Positions 27,194 to 36,808 are shown, counted from the first letter of the stretch. The stretch is DNA of 64,000 nucleotides from a bacterium (GCA_030430495.1 JAUIKM010000016.1:1-64000); one strand, 5' to 3'. Made by a program: numbers and translations. Notes: generated by a model not told the origin, from the sequence alone.

Positions 27194-27982
27194 TCAGAGG
27201 CTGGCCGTACGTCCGCCGTCGACGGGCACGTTTATCCCGTTGATGTAGGCAGCCAGCGGCGAAGCCAGGAATACGGCCGCGGCTGCAATTTCCCAGGCCT
27301 CGGCAAAACGCTGCGCCGGTATTTCCCTGCGCGTGGCGGCGGCAACGTCCTCATAGGACATACTCAATTTGTCCGCCTTTTTGTTCATGATCGATTCCAG
27401 CCTGTCCGTCGCCGTCGCGCCCGGCAGGATGTTGTTGACGGTGATGCCGTCGGGTCCGAGTTCGGTCGCCAGCGTTTTGGCCCAGTTGGCCACCGCGCCG
27501 CGAATGGTGTTGGAGACGCCCAGCCCGGGAATCGGTTGTTTAACAGAAGTGGAAATAATGTTAATAATCCGTCCGTAGCGCGCCGCGCGCATGGTGGGGA
27601 TGCAGACCTGCGCAAGAATCTGGTTGCAGATCAGATGGCGTTTGAACGCCGTTTCAAATTCTGCGACGTCGGCCGCATATGCCGGCCCGCCCGGAGGCCC
27701 GCCGGTGTTGTTGACCAGAATATGTACCGTGCCGCCCACGCCGAAGCGCGCATTGACGGCGCGTCGCAATTCGTCCGGCTGGTCAAAGTCCACGGCGATG
27801 TAATCGTGCGACTGGTCGCCGTAGCGCGGCAAACCGTCGCATACTTCGGCCAAAAGTTCACCGTTGCGCGCCATCAGCGTCACCGATGCGCCGCACTCGG
27901 CCAGACTCTCCGCAATCGCGCGTCCAATGCCGCGCGAGGCGCCGCCTACCAGCGCGTGTTTACCCTTCAAATCGATCCGCAT
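27194..27982 (-). CDS. SDR-family protein with altered catalytic residues
   Basis: Short-chain dehydrogenase/reductase fold, 262 aa. The nucleotide-binding GGASRGIG is near residue 13 and NNTGG near 90. The active-site Ser region reads IISTSV, but the usual YxxxK is replaced by SNTIR, so both Tyr and Lys appear to be lost (Ser and Arg instead). A subgroup of SDRs with S-N-x-x-R exists, so this may be a natural variant rather than decay. It lies at the head of the minus-strand half of the kynurenine cluster, 120 bp from the divergent dioxygenase gene, and may act on a pathway intermediate. GGCGGAACT precedes the start. Confidence 0.85.
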   Translation of the reverse strand: MRIDLKGKHALVGGASRGIGRAIAESLAECGASVTLMARNGELLAEVCDGLPRYGDQSHDYIAVDFDQPDELRRAVNARFGVGGTVHILVNNTGGPPGGPAYAADVAEFETAFKRHLICNQILAQVCIPTMRAARYGRIINIISTSVKQPIPGLGVSNTIRGAVANWAKTLATELGPDGITVNNILPGATATDRLESIMNKKADKLSMSYEDVAAATRREIPAQRFAEAWEIAAAAVFLASPLAAYINGINVPVDGGRTASL

Positions 27983-28102
27983 AGTTCCGCCGTCCTTCCG
28001 GTAAAAACTTGTCGCCTTTGTGAAATAGTGCGAAATTACACCTTTGCCGAGTGTTAGCAAACTACGAGCGTGGGTATTTTAAGGACAATCAAAGGTGATA
28101 CC

Positions 28103-28627
28103 GTGGCTGTACAGTCTCCCATCAACTTCCAGAAATGGATCGAAGAACACCGCCATCTGCTCAAACCACCGGTCGGCAATCAGGTGGTGTACGAAGACAC
28201 CGAATTTATCGTGATGGTCGTCGGCGGCCCCAATTCCCGCAAGGACTTCCACTATAATGAAGGCGAGGAGTTTTTCTACCAGATTGAAGGCGACATCGTC
28301 GTGCGCATAGAGGAAAACGGAACTATCCGCGACGTGCCGATCAAAGAAGGAGAAATTTTCCTGCTGCCCGCCCGCGTACCGCACTCGCCCAACCGCGGCG
28401 AAGGCAGCATCGGCCTCGTCATTGAACGCCGTCGCCGCGAAGACGAGCGCGACGGCCTGATGTGGTTCTGCGAAAACTGCAACACCAAACTCTACGAAGA
28501 ATACTTCCGCCTGGAAAATATCATCACCCAGTTCCAGGGTGTGTTTGAACGCTTCTACGCCAACGAAAATGCGCGCACCTGCTCCAACTGCGGCACGGTG
28601 ATGGAAGCACCCCCGACGATCTCCTGA
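28103..28627 (+). CDS. 3-Hydroxyanthranilate 3,4-dioxygenase
   Basis: Opens the ring of 3-hydroxyanthranilate to 2-amino-3-carboxymuconate 6-semialdehyde. Cupin of 174 aa. The iron ligands are all visible: His50 (RKDFHYN), Glu56 (GEEFFYQ) and His94 (VPHSP). The bacterial second metal site is also present: Cys123-x2-Cys126 and Cys160-x2-Cys163. The GTG start at 28103 was chosen because AAAGGTGAT lies just upstream and the N-terminus then matches the family (SPINFQKWIEEHRHLLKPP). A longer frame also opens with GTG at 28070. First gene of the plus-strand half of the cluster. Confidence 0.95.
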   Translation: MAVQSPINFQKWIEEHRHLLKPPVGNQVVYEDTEFIVMVVGGPNSRKDFHYNEGEEFFYQIEGDIVVRIEENGTIRDVPIKEGEIFLLPARVPHSPNRGEGSIGLVIERRRREDERDGLMWFCENCNTKLYEEYFRLENIITQFQGVFERFYANENARTCSNCGTVMEAPPTIS

Positions 28628-28670
28628 TCCGCGCAGCACGTCATTTTATTACCGAAGAAGGTTGCCCCGC

Positions 28671-29702
28671 ATGGCCGCAAAAACGTTTAAACTCGACATT
28701 CACGCCCATATTCTGCCCGAAACCTGGCCGGACCTCAAACAAAAATTCGGCTACGGCGGATTCATCTACCTGGACCACTTTGCGCCCGGCCGCGCCAAGA
28801 TGATGCGCGACGACGGTTTTTTCTTCCGCGAAATCAAGGAAAACTGCTGGAGCCCGGAGGCGATTCTTAAGGAGATGGACGAGTACAATGTGGACGTGAT
28901 GACGCTCTGCACCGTCCCGGTCCTGTTTAACTACTGGGCACAGCCGCGCCACACGCTCGAGTGGTCGCGTTTTCTCAACGATCACATTGCGGCTATCCAG
29001 AAAAAGTATCCCAGGCGTTTTATCAGCCTCGGCACCGTGCCGATGCAGGACCCGCGCCTGGCCATCGAGGAAATGACGCGCTGCGTCAAAGAACTCAAGC
29101 TGCCCGGCCTCGAAATCGGCTCCAACATCCTCGGCAAAAATCTGGACGAGGAGGAGTTTTTCCCCTTCTACGAAGCAGCGGAAGACCTGGGCTGTTGCCT
29201 GCTGGTGCACCCCTGGGAGATGATGGGCCGCGACCTGATGCGCAAATACTGGCTGCCCTGGCTGGTCGGCATGCCGGCGGAGACCTCGCGCGCCATCTGC
29301 TCGATGATGTTCGGCGGCGTGTTTGACCGCTTTCCCAAACTGCGCGTGCTCTTTGCCCACGGCGGTGGATCCTGGCCGCACACGCTCGGACGCATCGCCC
29401 ACGGCTACAACTGCCGCCCGGACCTCGTCAACCTCAACGACGTTAAAAATCCGCGCGAGTACGCCGGCAAGTTCTGGGTCGACGGCATTACGCACGATCA
29501 GGACGCACTGCGCTACACTATCGGCGTGGTCGGCACGGAGCGCATCGCCTACGGCACGGACTATCCCTTCCCGCTCGGCGATCTGGAACACGGTCGTTTT
29601 ATCGAGGAAATGGACGATTTGTCGGTTGAAGACAAATCCAACCTGCTGTACAAATCGGCCTTTGAATTCCTGGGCCGCGACCCGCGCGATTTTGGCCTCT
29701 GA
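28671..29702 (+). CDS. 2-Amino-3-carboxymuconate-6-semialdehyde decarboxylase (ACMSD)
   Basis: Zinc amidohydrolase-fold decarboxylase, 343 aa, taking the product of the preceding gene to 2-aminomuconate semialdehyde. The metal ligands line up with the Pseudomonas enzyme almost residue for residue: His11 and His13 (DIHAHILPE), His180 (LVHPWEMMG), His230 (FAHGGGSWP) and Asp297 (YGTDYPFPLG). By diverting the semialdehyde from spontaneous closure to quinolinate it commits the pathway to breakdown instead of NAD synthesis. The ATG at 28671 follows GAAGAAGG. The gap after the dioxygenase gene is 43 bp. Confidence 0.96.
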   Translation: MAAKTFKLDIHAHILPETWPDLKQKFGYGGFIYLDHFAPGRAKMMRDDGFFFREIKENCWSPEAILKEMDEYNVDVMTLCTVPVLFNYWAQPRHTLEWSRFLNDHIAAIQKKYPRRFISLGTVPMQDPRLAIEEMTRCVKELKLPGLEIGSNILGKNLDEEEFFPFYEAAEDLGCCLLVHPWEMMGRDLMRKYWLPWLVGMPAETSRAICSMMFGGVFDRFPKLRVLFAHGGGSWPHTLGRIAHGYNCRPDLVNLNDVKNPREYAGKFWVDGITHDQDALRYTIGVVGTERIAYGTDYPFPLGDLEHGRFIEEMDDLSVEDKSNLLYKSAFEFLGRDPRDFGL

Positions 29703-29796
29703 TGAATTCTCTTGTTCGTCATCGCGTCGGAGGTTTCCAGCCGGCGCGGCGTTCAGTTGCTTCGCACTCGTTGACACACTTAAATCTTCCAACTGC

Positions 29797-31113
29797 ATGA
29801 CAAGCAAAAAAATGGCCTTTGAGCCAACGCTGGAGTTTGCACGCGAACAGGATCGGCTCGATCCGCTGGCGCATATCCGCGATCGATTCCACATCCCGCC
29901 GCACGGCGAAGGCAAGGCCTGCTACTTCTGCGGCAACAGCCTCGGGCTGCAAACCACATCCACGGCCGATTATGTCCGCCGCGAGCTCGACATCTGGGCG
30001 GAAAAAGGCGTCGAGGGCCACTTTGAACGCAGCGCGGACGCCCCGGAACGCGAACCCTGGTTTTCCTACCACAAGATGTTCAGTGAGTCCCTGGCACGCC
30101 TCTGCGGCGCTCAACCGGACGAAGTTGTGTCGATGAATCAACTGACCGTCAATCTGCACCTGCTGATGGTCAGTTTTTTCCGTCCCGACGGCAAACGCCG
30201 AAAAATCCTGACGGAGGGCGGCGCATTCCCTTCAGACCAGTATGCGCTCGAAACACAACTGCGCCACCACGGCCTGGATCCCGCCGAGACGCTGATAGAG
30301 CTCTGGCCGCGCGACGGCGAGCACACGCTGTGCACGGAGGACATCATTGCGCAGATCGACGCTGCGGGCGAAGAACTGGCGCTGGTGATGATGGCGGGCG
30401 TGCAGTATTACACCGGACAATTCTTCGATTTGCAGGCGATTACGGCGGCGGCGCACCGCAACGGCGCACTGGCGGGATTCGACCTGGCACACGCCATGGG
30501 CAACGTGGAACTGCGCCTGCACGACTGGGACGTGGATTTTGCGACCTGGTGTTCCTACAAGTATCTCAACTCGGGACCGGGCGGGGTCTCCGGTATATTT
30601 GTGCACGAAAAACACGGCAACGACCCGTCCACGCCGCGTTTTGCCGGCTGGTGGGGCAACCGCGAGTCCGAGCGCTTTGAGATGAAAAAAGGCTTCCGCC
30701 CCGCGCCCGGCGCGCAGGGCTGGCAAATGAGCAACGCACCCGTGCTGTCGATGGCGGCGCACCGCGCGGCGCTCGACATTTTCGACGAAGTCGGGATGGC
30801 GGCGATCTCCCGCAAACGCACGCAGCTGACCGCCTGGATGGAATATCTGATCGACTGCATCCGGGCGGCCGAGCCGGCGCACATGCCGGAAATTATCACG
30901 CCGCGCGCGCCGGCCGAACGCGGCGCTCAGCTCTCGATCATCGTGCCCACCGGCGGCCGCGCCGTCTTTGACAAACTCACGGCGGGCGGCTGCGTGCTGG
31001 ACTGGCGCGAGCCCGACGTCATCCGCGGCGCGCCGGCTCCTCTCTACAACTCGTTTGAAGATGTCTGGCATTTCGGCCGCATTCTGGCCGATGCCTGCGG
31101 CGTCAGTCTCTGA
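29797..31113 (+). CDS. kynU: Kynureninase
   Basis: PLP enzyme that splits kynurenine or 3-hydroxykynurenine to anthranilate or 3-hydroxyanthranilate plus alanine. It has 438 aa. Features: CYFCGNSLGLQ near residue 42, EGGAFPSDQYA near 140, the PLP-pyridine Asp229 in GFDLAHAMGN, and the Schiff-base Lys255 in CSYKYLNSGPGG. The frame is open to 29323, overlapping the ACMSD gene, but homology begins at the ATG at 29797. The 94-bp gap before it holds a fragment of the dispersed repeat (CTCTTGTTCGTCATCGCG). Confidence 0.97.
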   Translation: MTSKKMAFEPTLEFAREQDRLDPLAHIRDRFHIPPHGEGKACYFCGNSLGLQTTSTADYVRRELDIWAEKGVEGHFERSADAPEREPWFSYHKMFSESLARLCGAQPDEVVSMNQLTVNLHLLMVSFFRPDGKRRKILTEGGAFPSDQYALETQLRHHGLDPAETLIELWPRDGEHTLCTEDIIAQIDAAGEELALVMMAGVQYYTGQFFDLQAITAAAHRNGALAGFDLAHAMGNVELRLHDWDVDFATWCSYKYLNSGPGGVSGIFVHEKHGNDPSTPRFAGWWGNRESERFEMKKGFRPAPGAQGWQMSNAPVLSMAAHRAALDIFDEVGMAAISRKRTQLTAWMEYLIDCIRAAEPAHMPEIITPRAPAERGAQLSIIVPTGGRAVFDKLTAGGCVLDWREPDVIRGAPAPLYNSFEDVWHFGRILADACGVSL

Positions 31114-31220
31114 GGCCGCACTCCGGAACCATTTCTGCCCCGGCGGCGCGTTTGTACTGCTCGTATGCGTGCGCTATCGATCGGGGTCGTATCACGGCAA
31201 AAAGCGGAATTCAATCGCCT

Positions 31221-32594
31221 ATGACGTCCAATTCAAAAGTCACGCTGGTCGGCGCCGGTCTTGTCGGTTCGCTGATGGCGGTGCTCCTGGCGCGCCGCGG
31301 AATGAAAGTTACCATGCTGGAACGTCGCGGAGACATGCGCAAGCAGCGCATGAGCGCGGGTCGCTCGATCAACCTGGCAATGTCTAAACGCGGCTGGACG
31401 GCTCTGGAACGCGCGGGCATCGATCACGTGATCCGCAAGGAAGCCATCCCCATGAAAGGCCGCATCATGCACTCCGAAACGGGTGATCTGACCTTTCAGC
31501 CCTACGGACTTGAAGACCAGGCTATTTACTCCGTTTCGCGCGGCGGTCTCAACATGACGCTGCTGGACCTGGCCGAACAGGCCGGCGGCGTGGACCTGCG
31601 TTTTGACGCACAGTGCCTGGACGTCGACCTGGACACGGCCGCGACCGAATTCCACGATCCAAACACGGACACAACTTTTACTGTGGACGGAGACGTGGTA
31701 CTGGGCAGCGACGGTGCGTTCTCCGCCGTGCGCGGCCGCATGATGAAAACGGACCGTTTCGACTATTCCCAGACCTACCTGAAACACGGCTACAAAGAAC
31801 TCTCGATTCCACCGACGGCCGACGGCGGCTTCCGGCTGGAAGCCAAAGCGCTGCACATCTGGCCGCGCGGCAATTTCATGATGATCGCCTTGCCGAACCC
31901 CGACGGCAGTTTTACCTGCACGCTTTTCCTGCCCTTTGAAGGCAAAGAGTCGTTCGACTCTCTGCGCGAGGACAACGACGTGCTGCGCTTTTTTGAGTCC
32001 ACCTTTGGCGACGCCGTCCCGTTGATGCCGACGCTGTTGGAGGACTTCCGCAACAATCCGACGAGTTCGCTGGTAACGGTGCGCTCGAATCCGTGGCAGC
32101 GCAACGGCCGCGTGGGACTCCTGGGCGACGCCGCCCATGCCGTTGTACCATTCTACGGCCAGGGCATGAACTGCGGCTTTGAGGACTGCGTGGTGCTGGA
32201 TCAAAAACTCGACGAATTCAACAACGACTGGGCGGCGGCGCTGCCGGCCTACTCGGATGCGCGCATCGCCAACGGCAACGCAATCGCCGATCTGGCACTG
32301 AAAAATTTCATTGAAATGCGCGACCTCGTGGCCGACGAGCGGTTTTTGCTGCGCAAAAAAATCGAACGCAAGATTCAGACCCTGTATCCGGATCGCTTTC
32401 TGCCGGTTTACTCGATTGTCTCCTTTTCCAATATCGCCTATGCCGAAGCAATGCGCGAGAGCCGCAATCAGGATGAGTTGCTGGCCGAGCTGATGCGACG
32501 CGACGATATTGAGGCGGTTTGGGACAGCGCCGAATTTGAGACTGTGATCCACGATCACATGCGCGGCTACACCGGAGTAGCCGCCCCCCGTTAA
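31221..32594 (+). CDS. kmo: Kynurenine 3-monooxygenase
   Basis: FAD- and NADPH-dependent hydroxylase producing 3-hydroxykynurenine, the preferred substrate for kynureninase in this route. It has 457 aa. FAD-binding GAGLVGS is at 11-17, RSINLAMSKRG matches the family, and the second FAD motif is GDAAHAVVPFYGQGMNCGFED (about 303-323). The C-terminal region (about 385-450) keeps the YPDRFLPVYSIVSFS segment. The ATG at 31221 is chosen over the upstream in-frame opening at 31152, which lacks homology. It is the last gene of the cluster, 107 bp after kynU. Confidence 0.96.
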   Translation: MTSNSKVTLVGAGLVGSLMAVLLARRGMKVTMLERRGDMRKQRMSAGRSINLAMSKRGWTALERAGIDHVIRKEAIPMKGRIMHSETGDLTFQPYGLEDQAIYSVSRGGLNMTLLDLAEQAGGVDLRFDAQCLDVDLDTAATEFHDPNTDTTFTVDGDVVLGSDGAFSAVRGRMMKTDRFDYSQTYLKHGYKELSIPPTADGGFRLEAKALHIWPRGNFMMIALPNPDGSFTCTLFLPFEGKESFDSLREDNDVLRFFESTFGDAVPLMPTLLEDFRNNPTSSLVTVRSNPWQRNGRVGLLGDAAHAVVPFYGQGMNCGFEDCVVLDQKLDEFNNDWAAALPAYSDARIANGNAIADLALKNFIEMRDLVADERFLLRKKIERKIQTLYPDRFLPVYSIVSFSNIAYAEAMRESRNQDELLAELMRRDDIEAVWDSAEFETVIHDHMRGYTGVAAPR

Positions 32595-32654
32595 TCTTTC
32601 TGTGCGGCCGCGCCCGCCCGTAGCCCGGCCGCAGACATACACACAGCATGCAAA

Positions 32655-32704
32655 ATGGAATCGAGCTGTAACCTGGCTCGATTCCATGCTATAAACATAT
32701 GTTT
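32655..32704 (+). terminator. Hairpin after the kynurenine cluster
   Basis: ATGGAATCGAGC and its exact complement (32676-32687) form a 12-bp stem with a 9-nt loop. It is followed by the palindrome AAACATATGTTT. There is no long T-run, so termination is likely but not certain. Confidence 0.45.
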
Positions 32705-32850
32705 CAGACTGAATCGTCACTGGACATTATCGAATTCGGGACTACTATCCGCACACAAATGACGTGACCATCTGAATATTTTCGAGTCACAGAGTACAAT
32801 TGAATATTTGAAAGCGACTGAAAGATTTTTTCTATATGGAGACTGCGATA

Positions 32851-35800
32851 ATGAAGTTCACTCGCGCATTGGGGTACTGGCACGTACTCTGCGTATGCAT
32901 TGCGGTATGTGCCATTTCGACCCCGACCCTCACGGCGCAGACCGGCGGCAAATCGTCCGGCGACGTCGTACTGGCGGGCGAAAACAACAGCAATCTGTTC
33001 TGGGAAGAAGTGTTCACCGTAGCCGGCGTTGACGGCGATGTGTACACCATGGTCCGGGACAGCGAAGGCAACATCTACGTCGGCGGCGACTTTACGACCG
33101 TCAGCGGCGTCAATGCAAACAATATCGCCATGTGGGACGGCAGCGCCTGGTCGGCGCTCGGCGCCGGAACGAACGGCCCCGTCTACGCCATTGAGACCAT
33201 CGGCCTGGAAGTATTTGTGGCCGGCGCGTTCGACCACGTGGGCACGATGCCCGCGGCCAACGTGGCCAACTGGACCAACCAGACGCGCTGGCGCACCATG
33301 GGCACCGGCATGAGCGGTCCCGTCTACGCTCTGGATCGCATGGGAACCAATCTCGTGGCCGGCGGGAAGTTCATCGCCGCGGGCGGCGTGAATTCCAATA
33401 ACATCGCCCGCTGGAACGGCGCACGCTGGGAACAAATGGGCACGGGCCTCTTCGGTGCGGACGAAATCGTTTACGCCGTCGAAGTGGTCGACGATCGCGT
33501 CTATGTGGGCGGCTCCTTCGGTCGCGCCTCGGAAGTTCAGGTCAACAATGTTGCCATGTTTGCCGACGGCGAGTGGTTTGACATGGCCGGCGGCGTTACG
33601 TCCGACGCGCCCAACTCCCGTGTGTATGCGCTCGAAGCCATGCCGGACGGCATTTGGGTCGGCGGCAGATTTGAGTCGGCCGGCAACGAAAACAGCATCA
33701 ATCTGGCGCGCTTCGACTACGCCGGCAGCACCTGGGCCAATGTCAACGCCGACGCCAACGCACCCGTGCGCGCGCTCAAGCGCCAAAGCGACAACCGCCT
33801 GTTTGTGGGCGGCGCTTTCAGCATGCTGGGCGGCGTGGAACACTCTCGCGTGGCGCGCATCTCCACCGGTGCAAATCTCAATATCACCCGCCTGGGCCTG
33901 GGCGTCAATCGCCCGGTGCATTCCATTCTGGTGGTCGATGAAAACACGCAGTATTTCGGCGGTGAATTCTCGTTGGCGGGCTCCAACCCCGCAGCGTCCA
34001 TCGCGCGCTGGAACGGCTCCAGCTACTTTACGCTCTCTCCGCTCGACAACAACAGCGTCGACGGACGCATCAACAGCCTGCTGCAACTGCCCAACGGCGA
34101 TCTGGTGGTCGCAGGCGATTTTCTGCTCGCGGGCGAGCTGCGCACGAGCAATATCGCCTCATGGGACGGCGAAGAATGGCACGACATGGCCGGAGGCGTC
34201 AACGGCGAAGTCTTCGACCTGGCCCTGGCCCCGGACGGTCGCATCTATGCGGGCGGCGACTTTACTACGGCGGGCGTGACCAATGCCAACCGCATCGCCT
34301 GCTGGGACGGCGACAAATGGCTGGCGCTGGGCGCGGGCATGGACAACACGGTCTACGCGGTTGAAATGGTCGGCAACACGGTCTACGCCGGCGGCGATTT
34401 CAACGCGGCCGGTACAACCAATGCCAACCGCCTGGCGCGCTGGAACGGCGTGGACGACTGGCTGCCGCTTGCCGGCGGCGTCGACAACCGCGTCACGGAT
34501 ATGGAGTACGCATCGGGTCGCCTGGTGGTGGCCGGCTGGTTTGAAACCGCCGGTATCATTCCAAACGTCGGCGGAGTAGCCGCCTATACAGTGGAAACCC
34601 AGTCCTGGACCGGCTTCAACGCCCAGACCGACGGCCTGGTTTCCGGCGTGGCATTGCGCGACGAAGAAATCTATATCGTCGGCGACTTCCAAAAGGTTGG
34701 CGGCGTCAACATCAATGGCATCGCGCGCTGGACCGGCCGCAAATGGGAAGCGCTCGGCGGCGGCCTGGCCGGCGTAGGCCACAAAGTTGTCACGGATGAC
34801 GGCGATCTTGTCGTGGTCGGCGATTTCGGCGGTGCGGGCGCTTCGGACGCACACAACATCGCGCGCTGGACCGGCGGCGGCTGGGTTAACTTCGGCAGCG
34901 GTCTCAACGGCCCCGGCAACGCGGTGATTGCCACGGACGACTTTGTCTTTGTCGGCGGTGAATTCACACTGGCGGGCGACAAACCCTCGCGCAACATCGG
35001 ACGCTGGTTCGTGTGCAACCCGGACCTGCGCATCGGCGCACAGGGCCCGACGCGTCTCTGCGAAGGCCAATCGGTGCAGCTGATCGCTTCGAGCGGATTT
35101 GTGTCCTACCAGTGGTCCACCGGCGACGAATCGCAAGGAATTGAAGTCGACACCGAAGGCACGTGGATCGTAACCGGCGTGGATGAGCGCGGCTGTGAAG
35201 CCGTCGCCTCGATCACGACGGAAATCGTTCCCCTGCCGGAACCCGTCATTCTCAACGACGACACCGGCCTGCCCGTCGGCTCGACAATTTTCCTCTGTGC
35301 GGGCGAGGTTGTGAAATTCGACGGCGGCGATTTCAACTCCTTCCTCTGGTCCACCGGAGCGCGCTCGCGCAGCATCCAGGTCAACCAGCCCGGCGACTAC
35401 TTTGTCGAAGTAACCGACATCAACGGCTGTAACGCCGTTTCCGCAACAGTTACAGTGGAGCGCCTGCCCGCGCCGGACAAACCGACGATCACCCAGGAAG
35501 AAAACGAACTCGTTTCATCGAGCGCCGATTCCTACCAGTGGTATTTTGAAGGTCAGTTGATTGAAGGCGCCACGGGTCAGCGTTATGCGCCGACGGTCGA
35601 AGGCATCTACTCGGTGGAAGTTACGCAGGGCGGCAACGGCTGTACGGCCCGTTCCGATGCGTTTAACTTCAAAGCCACCGGCGTGGATGAGGTAATCGGC
35701 AATGCCGCGTTCAGCGTCTACCCGAATCCGACCAGCGATCGCGTTGTTGTCGGTTTCACGCCTGAAAAAAACGGCCGTGTGCGCATCGAAGTGATCAACT

Positions 35801-35958
35801 CGCTCGGCAACGCGATACTGTCGAGAGAAATCGACGCAGTTGCCGGACAGCGCAACACACTCAACCTGAGCCTGGTCGATGCCGCCGACGGCGTGTATTT
35901 CATCCAGGTTAACGGCCTGAGCAACTCGCAGCGACTCAAGGTTATTAAACAGCGTTAA
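32851..35958 (+). CDS. Secreted propeller-repeat protein with PKD/Ig-like domains and T9SS-type tail
   Basis: Exported protein of about 1,035 aa. The signal peptide ends near TLTAQ. About 14 repeats of 45-55 aa fill residues 45-720, each with VYVGGxF-xxAGGVxxNNIARWxGxxWxxLGxG; these should build one or two beta-propellers. Two Cys-containing Ig-like domains follow (CEGQSVQLIASSGFVSYQWS; CAGEVVKFDGGDFNSFLWS) and then a typical Por sorting domain (VYPNPTSDRVVVGF, ending KVIKQR). The start at 32851 is favoured because GGAG lies 9 bp upstream; an ATG 15 bp earlier is possible. Ligand and role unknown. Confidence 0.88.
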   Translation: MKFTRALGYWHVLCVCIAVCAISTPTLTAQTGGKSSGDVVLAGENNSNLFWEEVFTVAGVDGDVYTMVRDSEGNIYVGGDFTTVSGVNANNIAMWDGSAWSALGAGTNGPVYAIETIGLEVFVAGAFDHVGTMPAANVANWTNQTRWRTMGTGMSGPVYALDRMGTNLVAGGKFIAAGGVNSNNIARWNGARWEQMGTGLFGADEIVYAVEVVDDRVYVGGSFGRASEVQVNNVAMFADGEWFDMAGGVTSDAPNSRVYALEAMPDGIWVGGRFESAGNENSINLARFDYAGSTWANVNADANAPVRALKRQSDNRLFVGGAFSMLGGVEHSRVARISTGANLNITRLGLGVNRPVHSILVVDENTQYFGGEFSLAGSNPAASIARWNGSSYFTLSPLDNNSVDGRINSLLQLPNGDLVVAGDFLLAGELRTSNIASWDGEEWHDMAGGVNGEVFDLALAPDGRIYAGGDFTTAGVTNANRIACWDGDKWLALGAGMDNTVYAVEMVGNTVYAGGDFNAAGTTNANRLARWNGVDDWLPLAGGVDNRVTDMEYASGRLVVAGWFETAGIIPNVGGVAAYTVETQSWTGFNAQTDGLVSGVALRDEEIYIVGDFQKVGGVNINGIARWTGRKWEALGGGLAGVGHKVVTDDGDLVVVGDFGGAGASDAHNIARWTGGGWVNFGSGLNGPGNAVIATDDFVFVGGEFTLAGDKPSRNIGRWFVCNPDLRIGAQGPTRLCEGQSVQLIASSGFVSYQWSTGDESQGIEVDTEGTWIVTGVDERGCEAVASITTEIVPLPEPVILNDDTGLPVGSTIFLCAGEVVKFDGGDFNSFLWSTGARSRSIQVNQPGDYFVEVTDINGCNAVSATVTVERLPAPDKPTITQEENELVSSSADSYQWYFEGQLIEGATGQRYAPTVEGIYSVEVTQGGNGCTARSDAFNFKATGVDEVIGNAAFSVYPNPTSDRVVVGFTPEKNGRVRIEVINSLGNAILSREIDAVAGQRNTLNLSLVDAADGVYFIQVNGLSNSQRLKVIKQR

Positions 35959-35978
35959 GTTGCTGTTTAACAGAACAT

Positions 35979-36018
35979 ACAGCCTCTTCCGCTCGGGCGG
36001 GAGGGGCTGTTGTATTTA
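35979..36018 (+). terminator. Terminator of the propeller-repeat gene
   Basis: ACAGCCTCTTCCGC, a TCGG loop and GCGGGAGGGGCTGT pair over 14 bp (two G-U), followed by TGTATTTAT. Confidence 0.8.
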
Positions 36019-36808
36019 TGGGCCGATCGGTTGCAGCTGTCCAACCATCGGCAAGTATGCTATGAAAGTCCTTGTTTAAATTCCGCCTCCAGACCTGCAA
36101 GAGAAACCATCGCTTCGCCTCCTTCGCCCCAGCTCGGCGGCTTGCTTTTTCCTCTTGTTAATCACCGCGTTTCCGGCCCATGTGTTTAAGTCCGGCATCA
36201 AACATCACAGCGTCAAACCCGAAGCCAAACAAAAAAGTCAGAAGAGCCTGAACGAGGAGTCCGCCGACGAGTTCAAAGCGATCAAGTCAATGTCAAACAG
36301 CGCCGCTGCCGGCCATCAAGCGAGAAACAAACGACATTAACCACTGACGCCATGGAAGTCCAACAACGGAGTAAGTCGACATTTGAGACTGACGCGGCAC
36401 CCGGACGACAAGAGTGTGAAGTCTCTGTTTCAGCTGAAAATGCAGTCTGAAGAACTTGAGTCTGCACGCAAAAAAACGGGTGTGCCCCCAAATGGGTATC
36501 CCTCCCCCGCCGCCTGTCCGAAAAACTCCCGACACCGGGACGTTCCTCACCCGCCCCGGAAGATCCAGATTTTTTTGCGGAGCGCAGCAAAGCTTGCAGG
36601 CATACCCCGTCGGCACGTGAACCCAATGTGTGCGCGGGTCCTATGCCGCAGCGCGGCTGAAACTCCGGAAGAGCTTCGGCACGCACAAAATGATGCCCAC
36701 AGATCTTTCCGCCAAGCGGAAAAGACTGAACGTAGCACCTTCGCCGTCAAACGTTGCGACTTACGTGGTTAATCGGTCAAATCGGGAAGTCGCGCGGAGC
36801 AGCGCCGC
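36019..36808. other. Intergenic DNA with repeat elements
   Basis: No gene is supported although several frames of 60-134 codons overlap here on both strands. It holds dispersed-repeat arm C (36112-36169), a likely facing variant near 36221-36255, and, at about 36484-36523 on the minus strand, a G-rich block resembling 7814-7856. Confidence 0.45.
36112..36169 (+). repeat. Dispersed intergenic repeat, arm C
   Basis: Starts GCTTCGCCTCCTTCGCC, continues CTCGGCGGCTTGCTTTTTCC, and ends TCTTGTTAATCACCGCG. Same element as arms A and B with small changes. Confidence 0.7.

Noticed and set aside
29323-29796. N-terminal extension of kynureninase
   Set aside because: Out-of-frame reading of the end of the ACMSD gene.
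36282-36686. 134-codon minus-strand frame in the 36-kb intergenic region
   Set aside because: Several overlapping frames on both strands, none with domain or start site; the DNA resembles another non-coding region.
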